A stretch of 64,000 nt of DNA from Anaerolineales bacterium (lineage in GTDB: Bacteria; Chloroflexota; Anaerolineae; Anaerolineales; JABWBV01): assembly GCA_020634875.1 (NCBI GenBank), contig JACKAX010000006.1, positions 62,001 to 126,000 on the forward strand, given 5' to 3'. The translations under genes and the position numbers were made by a program. Position 1 is the stretch's first letter. The number at the start of each line of letters is the position of its first letter. Positions 50,450 to 58,555 of this stretch are shown here, in pieces. The notes under the pieces were generated by a model, which was not told the origin of the DNA, made no database searches, and saw only the letters and a list, made by a program, of their open reading frames with translations.

Positions 50450-51449
50450 ATTCATCGCCTCCACCGGAAATGATGATTTCTTCGGCGGCTTCAAGAGCAC
50501 GGACGGTGTCTACAATGCGGCGTTGGGCGGTGTAGACATTTTTGGCAAGCTGCGGACCGAGAACTTCGATTTCTTCTTTGAGGTTCTCACGAGCACGTTC
50601 GGATAGGTTACGGAAGATGACTTCAGCGAGGTTTTCAGGAGCACCTTTGAGGGCAAGGGCAAGGTCTTGGGCTTTGACATCGCGGAGGATGCGTTGGACG
50701 GTGCGGTCGTCAAGTTTGGCGAGGTCATCGAAGGTAAAGAGGTTGGCTTGAATTTCATCCACGAGTTTGGGGTTGGTGAGTTCGAGGGACTCGAAGATGG
50801 ATTTTTGGACGCCGCGGTCTACCTGATTGAGCATCTGAACAAGGAAGGCGACGCCACCGGTGGAGCGGAAATCGGCTTCGTTGATGACGCCGGAGAGTTT
50901 GTGTTTGAGGGAACGTTCGACCGCCTGGATAACCTGGGGGGAGACCCGATCCATCGTGGCGAGGCGGAGGGTGATGTCTACCTGGAGGTCGCGGGACATG
51001 TGGGTGATGATGGAGGCGGCAAGCTTGGCGTCAAGGTAGGAGAGGACAAGAGCGATGGTTTGGGGGTGTTCTTCGCTGAGGAGTTGGGCAACCTGGACGG
51101 GGTCGGCGTTGCCAAGCATTTCAAAGGATGAGATTTGCGATTGGGCGGAGATGCGTTCGAGGATTTCGGTGCCGCGGCGGGGGGTGACGGTTTTGGAGAG
51201 GAGTTGACGAGTGTATTCGATGCCGCCACTAACCAGGCTTTTGTTGGCGATGGAGAGGGTATAGGCTTCTTTGAGGGCGTTTTGGCGCACTTCCTGTGAA
51301 ACCGGACCTATCTGGCTGAGGGCAACGACAACGCGTTCCATTTCGTTCTCGCCGAGGTGCTGAAGCACGTCGGAGGAGCGTTCGACGCCGAGGCTGACGA
51401 GCAGGGCGGCGGCACGTTCTAACCCAGAACCACGTTTGATGGACGACAC
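50433..51449 (-). CDS. fliG: Flagellar motor switch protein FliG
   Basis: A 338-residue C-ring protein. The N-domain has GLERAAALLVSLGVERSSDV and HLGENEMERVVVALSQIG. The middle domain has EEHPQTIALVLSYLDAKLAA. The C-domain carries the torque-generating charged helix (IFESLELTNPKLVDEIQANL, FTFDDLAKLDDRTVQRILRD) and ends with the VRALEAAEEIIISGG stretch. Length is typical. Confidence 0.97.
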   Translation of the reverse strand: MSSIKRGSGLERAAALLVSLGVERSSDVLQHLGENEMERVVVALSQIGPVSQEVRQNALKEAYTLSIANKSLVSGGIEYTRQLLSKTVTPRRGTEILERISAQSQISSFEMLGNADPVQVAQLLSEEHPQTIALVLSYLDAKLAASIITHMSRDLQVDITLRLATMDRVSPQVIQAVERSLKHKLSGVINEADFRSTGGVAFLVQMLNQVDRGVQKSIFESLELTNPKLVDEIQANLFTFDDLAKLDDRTVQRILRDVKAQDLALALKGAPENLAEVIFRNLSERARENLKEEIEVLGPQLAKNVYTAQRRIVDTVRALEAAEEIIISGGGDEYELIS

Positions 51450-51451
51450 AG

Positions 51452-53140
51452 TTATTTCTCCTCGCTGAGCCAGAACTGAATGATTTCGGCGACTTTAGCG
51501 GGGCTTTCTTCGGCCATACGGTTGACAAAGCGTTGAAGCCGCTCAACTTCAGAGGAGGGGGCGGTGACCATAAGATCGCCAGGGAGCGGCAGCTCATCTT
51601 CTTCAGGTTGGGCAGGAGCCGCGGGTTGGGCGGGTTTGTAGGCGGCAGCAGCACTGCCAGAAATGGTAGCAGGGGTGGGAATAGACATGGTTGGGGCGGG
51701 AAGAGAGGCAGCGCTAACTCCGGCAGGGGCAGTCAGTTCGGCAACAGGGCGCATGACAGGCACCCAGGATTGGGCGGAGGTCCGGCGCAGGTTGGTAAGC
51801 ATCCGGTTGATGTACAGGAAAATGAGGAGGAGAAGAAGGGCTGCGGCGACGATTTGGCCAATGCGGAAGTAGAGTTCTTGCTGTTGTTGAGCAGTGAGGT
51901 CGGCGGCCTGCTCATCGGCATAAGTGTGGTCGAAGGTGAGGGATTCGACGGCAAGTTGGTCGCCACGAGCAGGATCAATTCCGGCGGCGGCGGCGATGGC
52001 AGCCTGAAGGGAGGCAAGTTGGGTGGGGTCGTCTACGCCATCGAGCAAAACGGAGAGGGTGATGCGTTCCACGGTGCCGGGGGTCTCTACTTCGTGGGTT
52101 TCAACCTGGGTGATTTCGTAATTGTGGGTTTGTTCCTGGCGGTGGTAGTAAACAGTGTTAGTGCCGAGAGTCTCACTGACAACGGCAGGGGGTAGGTTGG
52201 TCTCTGCACCGGGGATACCACCAATGAGGTCGCCGTCGGTGGCGTAACTTTCGGTGAGCACCTGAGAACTACGGATGGCGGAGGCTTCGGGGTCGAATGC
52301 CTGGGAGGTGGTTTCACGCTGGGTCCAGTCGAGGGTGACATAGGCTTGCACGACGGAGCGATTGGGGCCGAGAGATGAGTCGAGGAGTTTTTGAACTTTG
52401 CGCTGGATTTCGGCGGCGAGGGTGAGTTCGGCGGCACGGCGTGAGTCGGCACTAACGGAAGCAGTCTGTTCGGCGTCAGCAGGGCCACCTGCCAGCAGGT
52501 TGCCTTCGACATCCACAATAACAACGTTTTCGGGCCGGAGGCCTTCGACACTGCTGGCGACAAGGTGAGTAATGGATTGGATTTGCGCGGCGTCGAGGGT
52601 GGAACCAGGGGCAACCTGAAGAGTGACTGAGGCGGTCGTAGCGGCTTGATCCTCCTGAAAAAGGGTCTTTTCAGGCGTAACGATGTGGACACGCACATCG
52701 GCGATAGCGTCGAGACTGTTGATGGTGCGTTCGAGTTCGCCTTCGAGAGCACGCTGGTAGGTAACTTTTTGAGTAAAGTCCGTCATCCCCAGGGTACTGC
52801 TGGTCGTGAAGAGTTCGTAACCTACGGTGTCACCCTGAGGTAAGCCTTCTCGAGCCATTTGCAGGCGGACTTCGTATACCTGGTCGGAGGGGACGAGGAT
52901 CGTGCCCACGTCGCGGAGTTGATAAGGGGTGTTGGCCTCGGTCAATTTCTCGACGATCTGCCCGGCGCTACTTTCACTAAGGCCGCTGAAAGCGACGGTG
53001 TAGGTAGGAGTGTTAGCCCAAGTAAAAATGATAGGGACAACGATCAGGAGGGTGATCACAAGCGCAAGCGTGAGGGTGCGCTGGGTCCGGCCAAGTTTTT
53101 GCCAGAAGGTGAGGAATTGGGTGCGAAGGGAGGAGAACAT
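51452..53140 (-). CDS. fliF: Flagellar MS-ring protein FliF
   Basis: A 562-residue MS-ring protein. Membrane helix 1 (about 21-43: TLALVITLLIVVPIIFTWAN) and helix 2 (about 425-445: IGQIVAAALLLLLIFLYINR) flank the ring-building domains. Signatures: YTVAFSGLSESSAGQIVEKL, VRLQMAREGLPQGDTVGYEL, ALEGELERTINSLDAIADVR and VHIVTPEKTLF. The C-terminal tail binding FliG is LQRFVNRMAEESPAKVAEII. It lies two bases upstream of fliG. Confidence 0.97.
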   Translation of the reverse strand: MFSSLRTQFLTFWQKLGRTQRTLTLALVITLLIVVPIIFTWANTPTYTVAFSGLSESSAGQIVEKLTEANTPYQLRDVGTILVPSDQVYEVRLQMAREGLPQGDTVGYELFTTSSTLGMTDFTQKVTYQRALEGELERTINSLDAIADVRVHIVTPEKTLFQEDQAATTASVTLQVAPGSTLDAAQIQSITHLVASSVEGLRPENVVIVDVEGNLLAGGPADAEQTASVSADSRRAAELTLAAEIQRKVQKLLDSSLGPNRSVVQAYVTLDWTQRETTSQAFDPEASAIRSSQVLTESYATDGDLIGGIPGAETNLPPAVVSETLGTNTVYYHRQEQTHNYEITQVETHEVETPGTVERITLSVLLDGVDDPTQLASLQAAIAAAAGIDPARGDQLAVESLTFDHTYADEQAADLTAQQQQELYFRIGQIVAAALLLLLIFLYINRMLTNLRRTSAQSWVPVMRPVAELTAPAGVSAASLPAPTMSIPTPATISGSAAAAYKPAQPAAPAQPEEDELPLPGDLMVTAPSSEVERLQRFVNRMAEESPAKVAEIIQFWLSEEK

Positions 53141-53159
53141 CGGGGGGAGGGTGATTGGT

Positions 53160-53262
53160 TGATTAGTTAATCGGTTCGTTGGTGATAAGTAATGAAGGGA
53201 CGAGTGATGGAGTGAGAAGGATGAATACTTACTGATTACTCCTTACTTATCACTTCATCAGA
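53160..53262. repeat. Short-word hairpin between fliE and fliF
   Basis: TTGGTTGATTAGTTAATCGG, then GTGATAAGTAATGAAGGGAC and AGTGATGGAGTGAG, mirrored by TACTTACTGATTACTCCTTA and CTTATCACTTCATCAG. It overlaps the fliE stop codon. Confidence 0.78.
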
Positions 53263-53554
53263 CCGCCATTCTCATCGTTTCCCGATACGCATCCACCAAC
53301 CGGTCACGGATAGCCATGGCAACGCGGAAGCTGATGTCGGTTTGTTCGGTGGCGAGCATGACGCTGTGGAGGTCTACATCTTCCCCGGCGGATAGTTGTT
53401 TAAGGAGGGTGTCGCTGGTGTTTTGCGATTCGCTGAGGGTATCCAGGTAACTCTGGAAGGTTTCACCCGTTTGTTTTAGCCCGTCAATTGGGCGGGTGGT
53501 TTGGGGGGAGGAGACTGGGGTGAACGGGGAGGGTGAGACGAGAGGGATAGTCAT
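53258..53554 (-). CDS. fliE: Flagellar hook-basal body protein FliE
   Basis: The ATG at 53554 gives 98 residues; an upstream TTG lies in repeat DNA. It has the FliE pattern: GLKQTGETFQSYLDTLSESQ, LSAGEDVDLHSVMLATEQTD, then ISFRVAMAIRDRLVDAYRET and MRMAV. FliE links MS ring and rod. It lies 35 to 50 bases downstream of flgC. Confidence 0.94.
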   Translation of the reverse strand: MTIPLVSPSPFTPVSSPQTTRPIDGLKQTGETFQSYLDTLSESQNTSDTLLKQLSAGEDVDLHSVMLATEQTDISFRVAMAIRDRLVDAYRETMRMAV

Positions 53555-53601
53555 GTCAATTGCCAATGGTGAATAGTGAATGATCTATTGTTAATCGAAG
53601 C

Positions 53602-54081
53602 TTACCGACCGATTTCGAGAGCTTTAAGGGCCATGTTTTTGGCGGCGTCTATCACGGAGAGGTTGGCTTCGTAGGAGCGGGTGGCCGAAAGCATGTTGGT
53701 CATTTCAACAGCGAGGTTAACATTGGGATATTCGACAAAGCCGTCTGCGTTGGCATCAGGGTGGGTAGGGTCATAGACCAGTGCGCCGGGAGTGTCGTCA
53801 GTGACGATAGCGGCAACGCGAACGCCCGTTTCAGGCGTGTGGGTAACGTTGTCTGTAGTGAGGAGGGTGTTCCCATCCTGTTCATGGCGGGCACGGATGA
53901 ATTCCGGGAGGAAGGTGTTGGTACCCTGTGGGACAAAGACAACGTCTTTACGCTGGTAGGGGCCGCCCGCTGCGGTGCGGGTGGTTTCGGCGTTGGCGAT
54001 GTTGTTGGAGATGATGTCCAGGCGAAGTTGTTGGGCAGTGAGGGCAGATGCGCCAGTGCGGAGAGTGGACCAGAATGACAT
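53602..54081 (-). CDS. flgC: Flagellar basal-body rod protein FlgC
   Basis: The ATG at 54081 gives 159 residues. N-terminal motif LTAQQLRLDIISNNIANAET precedes TRTAAGGPYQRKDVVF, and C-terminal motif NVNLAVEMTNMLSATRSYEA precedes NLSVIDAAKNMALKALEIG, both diagnostic of FlgC. The usual DPTHP...DGFVEYPNVN segment is present. It is first in the flgC-fliE-fliF-fliG-fliH-fliI-fliJ run on this strand. Confidence 0.95.
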   Translation of the reverse strand: MSFWSTLRTGASALTAQQLRLDIISNNIANAETTRTAAGGPYQRKDVVFVPQGTNTFLPEFIRARHEQDGNTLLTTDNVTHTPETGVRVAAIVTDDTPGALVYDPTHPDANADGFVEYPNVNLAVEMTNMLSATRSYEANLSVIDAAKNMALKALEIGR

Positions 54082-54317
54082 GAGATTGGGGGGATTGGTG
54101 GTTGGTTGATCGGTGCTTCGTAAATTGGAAAGGTTACAAATAACCAATGACGCTTCAATGTTCCTATCTTATTGTTGTCAAGGCTTTTAAACAGTAAACC
54201 CCCGGTGAAGGGGGTGTAAAAAGTTTGTGAAGATGGGGTTTATGGAGATTTTCCCTGCAAAATGGTGTGTAACAGGTTTTGTTGGTTGGACAGTTTGCCG
54301 ATTGGGTTGCTGGTTGG

Positions 54318-54650
54318 TTATGCTATGGCGTTTTCCAGTCGGTTTTCCACAGTGACCCAGGCGGATCGAAGTTCGCTCAAGTTCTTTTTGGCTTCGGCGT
54401 AATCACCTGCACGAACGGAATCGAGACACCATTGATAGATGCGGAAGAGGCCAGTGGAAACTTCGGCGTAATCGAAGTTGAGGGCATCGCGCAAGAGGGT
54501 AATTCCTTTGGTGGCTTTGGAGAAGTCTTCTTGTTCACAGGCACGGATGGAAAAGTCGTAGGCCATAATGATCAGGCGTAGCGAGCTGGCGCTCATAATT
54601 TCTTGTTGGCGGTATTCAGTGGTTGGGTATGCGGCGTAAGACATCATCAT
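54318..54650 (-). CDS. fliS: Flagellin chaperone FliS
   Basis: A 110-residue helical protein. The FliS pattern is seen in QQEIMSASSLRLIIMAYDFS, ACEQEDFSKATKGITLLRDA, LNFDYAEVSTGLFRIYQWCL and AKKNLSELRSAWVTVENRL. FliS binds the flagellin C-terminus and prevents premature polymerisation. A sigma-28 promoter lies 50 bases upstream. Confidence 0.92.
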   Translation of the reverse strand: MMMSYAAYPTTEYRQQEIMSASSLRLIIMAYDFSIRACEQEDFSKATKGITLLRDALNFDYAEVSTGLFRIYQWCLDSVRAGDYAEAKKNLSELRSAWVTVENRLENAIA

Positions 54651-54699
54651 CTTGGGGTCTCCTGAGAGGGGGGAGTTGGTTGATTAATTCGTTATTTCG

Positions 54700-54726
54700 T
54701 TATCGGCGGGAGAGAGGGAGGCTTGA
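54700..54726 (-). promoter_or_regulatory. Sigma-28 promoter of fliS
   Basis: On the minus strand TCAAGCCT, an 11-base spacer and GCCGATAA match the FliA consensus. The -10 element is identical to that of the flgM promoter. Confidence 0.88.
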
Positions 54727-54783
54727 GGGGGAAGGCGTGAAAATTCTGTAAAGAAAGGGAAATTTATACACAGAGATTAAAAT

Positions 54784-54815
54784 GAATGAACACAGACAAA
54801 AATCTGTGTTCATTC
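54784..54815 (-). terminator. Hairpin terminator downstream of fliD
   Basis: A 13-bp perfect stem (GAATGAACACAGA / TCTGTGTTCATTC) with a six-base loop lies 33 bases after the fliD stop; ATTTTAAT follows on the minus strand. Its ACAGA/TCTGT words belong to the family seen at 9775-9860. Confidence 0.75.
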
Positions 54816-54847
54816 GTCAAACCTGTATAAACTGCGGTCTATTTCTT

Positions 54848-56509
54848 TTACCCGTACAAATTCATGCTAGAGTTGTAAATGCTGGACCAACTTTGTTGCA
54901 TGTACGAAAGGGCGAGCAATTGCGCCTGCATTGCCCCAAACTGGTCAATAAGCGAAGTTTGCTTTTCTTCGAGCCGGGTTTCGGTACTTGAGATGTCATC
55001 GTTCAGTTCGGAAATCTGCCGGTCAATCGACTCCATCGCCTGATTCAGGTACCCGGTCGAGGAACCGGTGAACCGTTCAAGTTGGGTATCGAATTTTGCC
55101 ATCATGTCATCGAGCAGGGCGACCACATCGTCGAAATTATTTTCGAGGGCAGCGTCCAGTTTGTCGGCATCGGTAATGGTCGCTTGCAGACTGTCGTTGA
55201 TGGTCAACCCAATGTTCCGCAAATTTGAATACTCGCCTGAGTTGGTCGAACTAGTCATAAAAGTAGAGAATAGTTCGCTCCGCAGGTTAGAGAAGGCGTA
55301 ATCATCGGCGAGAGTACCGCGTGTATAAGTGAGGGTTTGTCCGTTGTTGACTGCGCTGACCGAGGTTTTAGCCTGTAAATAAATTTGGATATCGTTGAAT
55401 TGTTTGACAAACGTCTCGACAGCAGTACGAGCCGCGGACATATCGCTTTTCACATCCAGGGTAGCGCTGTGCCCTTCGGCATCGGCGGTGAAGTTGAGGG
55501 TGACACCGTTGATCACATCGGTCAGGCCTGTGTTGCTAGAGCGGGTGAAGGCAATCCCATTAACCGTGAAGGTCGCATCTTCAGCGGTTTGCAGGTTACC
55601 CCCGCTAAAACCCAGGCCTACGGCATCGGAGTAAATCATGGTGTGGGCGGTGCCGGTGTGCGCCGCGGTGAGGATCAGTTGTTTGCCGACGATGCTGGCC
55701 GCCACATCCCGACCCACGGGTTGATCCGCCGCATTTATTTTTGTGGCGATGTTCATCAGCGTATCTTCTGCCTCGATGGCAATTTCCACGCCTGCTGCGG
55801 TGTAATCGAAAGTGGTGCTCCCCGCGGTGCCTGAAGCATCCAAAGAAAGGGTAACCCCGCGGCCCGTGTCAAAATCACCCGTGGTAACTTTTTGCCAGGC
55901 GGTGGTGTAGCTATCATCTCCATTGGAGATGGAGACGACTTTGCCATCAACATCTTTGAGACGAAATTCCAAAACGCCATTGTTATCGCGGGTTTCGACA
56001 GTGTACGTGCTGGAACCGAGTTCTTTTTGCCCGCTCGCGTGGGCGGAGGCTGCCGCGCCCGTTACGGACGTGGTGGCTGTGAGGGATACATCGGCTGTGC
56101 CGGTTCCACCCAGCCAGAAGGTACCGGTCTTGCCCAGGGCCTGATCCACGCTCGCTTGAACGGCGGAGGCTTGACGTTGGGCTTTCGCAAGGTTCGTCAC
56201 CGATAGGTCATATTGTCCGGCAATGGCACTTTTGCTAGCAGTGGCAGTGAGGACTGAGGTATTCGAGTCGGCGGGGGTGATGGTGGTGCTGCGTCCGGCG
56301 GTGAGGGCGGTGGTGGCGGTAGAACTCCGTAAGGCTTTGACTGCATCTTGCAGGCTGTCCAGTTTAGTGTTCAAGTCAGAATACGCGCCCCGTTTGACGT
56401 TGAAGGTGTCCCGTTGGGTGGTCATCCGAGCCAACGGCTGGCGTTCAATCTCCATGAGACTGGAGATCAACGTTGTAAAGTAGGAGTCAAGGGCGGTTAT
56501 GGTAGCCAT
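54848..56509 (-). CDS. fliD: Flagellar filament cap protein FliD
   Basis: A 553-residue cap protein. The FliD N-domain is seen (SYFTTLISSLMEIERQPLAR, RGAYSDLNTKLDSLQDAVKA) and the conserved middle sections IAIEAEDTLMNIATKINAAD and INGVTLNFTADAEGHSATLD. The C-terminal coiled coil contains LNQAMESIDRQISELNDDIS, RLEEKQTSLIDQFGAMQAQL and MQQSWSSIYNSSMNLYG. The Thr/Ser/Ala-rich centre is variable. It starts 23 bases beyond a perfect palindrome following fliC. Confidence 0.95.
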   Translation of the reverse strand: MATITALDSYFTTLISSLMEIERQPLARMTTQRDTFNVKRGAYSDLNTKLDSLQDAVKALRSSTATTALTAGRSTTITPADSNTSVLTATASKSAIAGQYDLSVTNLAKAQRQASAVQASVDQALGKTGTFWLGGTGTADVSLTATTSVTGAAASAHASGQKELGSSTYTVETRDNNGVLEFRLKDVDGKVVSISNGDDSYTTAWQKVTTGDFDTGRGVTLSLDASGTAGSTTFDYTAAGVEIAIEAEDTLMNIATKINAADQPVGRDVAASIVGKQLILTAAHTGTAHTMIYSDAVGLGFSGGNLQTAEDATFTVNGIAFTRSSNTGLTDVINGVTLNFTADAEGHSATLDVKSDMSAARTAVETFVKQFNDIQIYLQAKTSVSAVNNGQTLTYTRGTLADDYAFSNLRSELFSTFMTSSTNSGEYSNLRNIGLTINDSLQATITDADKLDAALENNFDDVVALLDDMMAKFDTQLERFTGSSTGYLNQAMESIDRQISELNDDISSTETRLEEKQTSLIDQFGAMQAQLLALSYMQQSWSSIYNSSMNLYG

Positions 56510-56531
56510 AAGGTTTTAGAGAGAAGATTAT

Positions 56532-56583
56532 CCGAAAAAAGGATGGGTGGGAGATGTACATCTCCCACCCATCCTTTTTTCGG
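56532..56583. terminator. 52-bp perfect palindrome, bidirectional terminator after fliC
   Basis: Bases 56532-56583 form a perfect palindrome with 26-base arms; six A precede and six T follow the GC-rich core (GGATGGGTGGGAGATG). It is a strong terminator in both directions and separates fliC from fliD. Confidence 0.9.
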
Positions 56584-56610
56584 GAGACATGATGGTTTAT
56601 TGATCGAACT

Positions 56611-56636
56611 TCGGGGGGCGCTGGTGCGCCCCCCGA
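56611..56636. terminator. GC-rich hairpin downstream of fliC
   Basis: TCGGGGGGCGC / GCGCCCCCCGA, an 11-bp stem with a TGGT loop, lies 40 bases after the fliC stop. No T-run follows on the minus strand, so it may protect the fliC transcript 3' end rather than terminate. Confidence 0.7.
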
Positions 56637-56676
56637 TTCTTTATCGTTCGGGTGTTATTCAGTTGTAAGGGCCGGT

Positions 56677-57588
56677 TTACCGGAAGAGGGAGAGGACGAA
56701 TTGCGGGGCCGAGTTGGCTTGGGAGAGCATCGCCGTCGAGGTTTGTTGCAGGATGGAGAGCTTGCTCGCTTCGACCTGTTCCTCTGCCATGTTGGCGTTC
56801 ATGATGCGGTTGTAAGCCGCTTCGACGTTAGCATGGTTGACAGTGAGGGCTTCTTCTTTGAAGCTCAACCGGGCAGTGAAAGCACCAACCTGACCGAGGG
56901 ATTGTTTCACGATGTCGAGGGCAGCATCCAACCCACCGCGAGCGGTTGAGGCAGTTGCTTCATCTGTGATGGTCAGCAAGGTATCATTCAGGCCGAGGCC
57001 TGTGCCAGAAGCAGCAGAACCGCTTCCACCTACGGGATCAAAACCCTGGTTAGCATTCACATCGCCCAACGCCTGGAAGGAGAAGGAGCTGGAGTTGCCA
57101 TCAGCATCTACCACAAAGCTCAGAGCGCTGGTAGCGCCGCCGGCAGAGCCGGAGTTGGAGCCAAGCAGTTCAACGCCGTTCCATTTGGTTTCGCCAACGA
57201 TGTCGTCAATCTCATCGCGGTAGGCACGCAATTGGGTTTGGATAGCGGTGTATTCATCCGTGCCCAGGGCGTCCGTTTGGGCTTCCAACGCTTTGTTGCG
57301 CATTTTCACGAGCACGTCCTGAACTTTCTTCAGGCCGCCTTCCATCGTGGACATCACGTTTTTGGCGTCGCCGATGGCGTTGAGGGCGGTTTTCATGCCC
57401 TGGCGGCGAACATCAAACGTTGTCGCAAGGACTAAGCCTGAGGGGTCGTCAGCCGCTTCATTGATGCGTTTTCCGGTTGCCAGACGAGTCTGGTGCATCG
57501 CCAACTGATTGTTGACGTTTTGCATTGCGTTGAATGCGTTCAGTGCGCCGATATTACCGGCAGTTCGAGAGAAATCTACAGTAGCCAT
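56677..57588 (-). CDS. fliC: Flagellin
   Basis: A 303-residue filament subunit. Conserved N-domain: QNVNNQLAMHQTRLATGKRI, NEAADDPSGLVLATTF and ALNAIGDAKNVMSTMEGGLK. Conserved C-domain: EALTVNHANVEAAYNRIMNA and AEEQVEASKLSILQQTSTAM, ending QFVLSLFR. The short central part (about 145-215) is Gly/Ser/Ala-rich, so the outer domain is minimal. A GGAGG site lies 8 bases before the ATG and a sigma-28 promoter about 65 bases upstream. Two glycosyltransferase-like genes nearby could modify its Ser/Thr residues. Confidence 0.97.
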   Translation of the reverse strand: MATVDFSRTAGNIGALNAFNAMQNVNNQLAMHQTRLATGKRINEAADDPSGLVLATTFDVRRQGMKTALNAIGDAKNVMSTMEGGLKKVQDVLVKMRNKALEAQTDALGTDEYTAIQTQLRAYRDEIDDIVGETKWNGVELLGSNSGSAGGATSALSFVVDADGNSSSFSFQALGDVNANQGFDPVGGSGSAASGTGLGLNDTLLTITDEATASTARGGLDAALDIVKQSLGQVGAFTARLSFKEEALTVNHANVEAAYNRIMNANMAEEQVEASKLSILQQTSTAMLSQANSAPQFVLSLFR

Positions 57589-57652
57589 GGAAAAGAACCT
57601 CCGTGTTTTGGTTGTTTGAGGGGTCCGTCCCTCAATTTGTTGTGATGACTTA

Positions 57653-57679
57653 TTATCGTCCGGGGTGAGGAGAACTTGA
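57653..57679 (-). promoter_or_regulatory. Sigma-28 promoter of fliC
   Basis: On the minus strand TCAAGTTC, an 11-base spacer and GACGATAA match the FliA consensus with few mismatches, at the expected distance from the flagellin start. Confidence 0.9.
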
Positions 57680-57849
57680 GGGGTTTGTGCGTAAAGTTTG
57701 CGTAAATGTTTTTAAACCCCCTAAACTGGATTTAACATCATTTTTCTCCCTTTAAACGGGTTTTCAAGAGCCGACCTATCCTTTTACCCTGCCAAAGGAT
57801 ACTATTTTATAGAGGATCCTCACCTTAACCCTGTCGAACAAGGATGTAC

Positions 57850-58416
57850 ATGGACGAAATACAGGCGATTATGCGGCTAAAAAAAGGCGATTGGACCGGG
57901 CTGGAAACCCTGGTTCACAATCACCAACTCCCCGCCCTCCACGCAGCGTACCTGATTGTACAGGATCATGCCCTGGCGCAAGACCTCGTGCAAGAGGCTT
58001 TCCTGACCGCCAGCCAACGCATTGCCCAATTCGATGAAACCCGCCCGTTCCGCCCCTGGTTTTTGCGAAGTGTGATCAACGCTGCGCTCAAAGCAACCAA
58101 ACGCCAGACCCGGTTCATCTCCCTCAACGGACACGAGACTGCCGAAACCGAGGAGATGGCAAAGTGGCTCGCCGACCCGGACGCTGACCTGGAGGCTTTC
58201 ATCGAGACCAAAGAAACCCGTCAGACCATCCGCTATGCGCTGAAAAAGCTCACCCCCAAACAGCGCGCCGTGCTGGTGATGCGTTTCTACCTGGGCATGA
58301 CCGCGGACGAGATCACCCGCGAATTGGGCAGTTCCCTCCCCGCGGTGAAATGGTCGCTTCATGTGGGGCGCGCACGTCTGCGTCAATTGTTGCAATCCTT
58401 GAACGACGAAACCTAA
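57850..58416 (+). CDS. ECF-type RNA polymerase sigma factor
   Basis: The ATG at 57850 is chosen because AAGG lies 6 bases upstream; an in-frame ATG two codons earlier overlaps that site. The product is about 188 residues. Region 2: LPALHAAYLIVQDHALAQDL, VQEAFLTASQRIAQFDETRP, FRPWFLRSVINAALKATKRQ. Region 4: LKKLTPKQRAVLVMRFYLGM, TADEITRELGSSLPAVKWSL and HVGRARLRQLLQ. Only regions 2 and 4 are present, as expected for ECF sigma factors. The downstream membrane protein is its likely partner. Confidence 0.93.
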   Translation: MDEIQAIMRLKKGDWTGLETLVHNHQLPALHAAYLIVQDHALAQDLVQEAFLTASQRIAQFDETRPFRPWFLRSVINAALKATKRQTRFISLNGHETAETEEMAKWLADPDADLEAFIETKETRQTIRYALKKLTPKQRAVLVMRFYLGMTADEITRELGSSLPAVKWSLHVGRARLRQLLQSLNDET

Positions 58417-58555
58417 CCCTTTCTCATGCTGAATACCTTTCCCGCGAAAAACCGAGTTTTTGCATCCCAAGTAGAAGACACCCGCTTTTCAGGCAACCTT
58501 GATGGCTACCCCCGCTGTCAAGGAAAAAACTCGGTTTTTCGAGAAGGAGGCTGTT

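Noticed and set aside
57844..57849. Upstream ATG as start of the ECF sigma factor
   Set aside because: It overlaps the AAGG ribosome-binding site that is well placed for the ATG at 57850.
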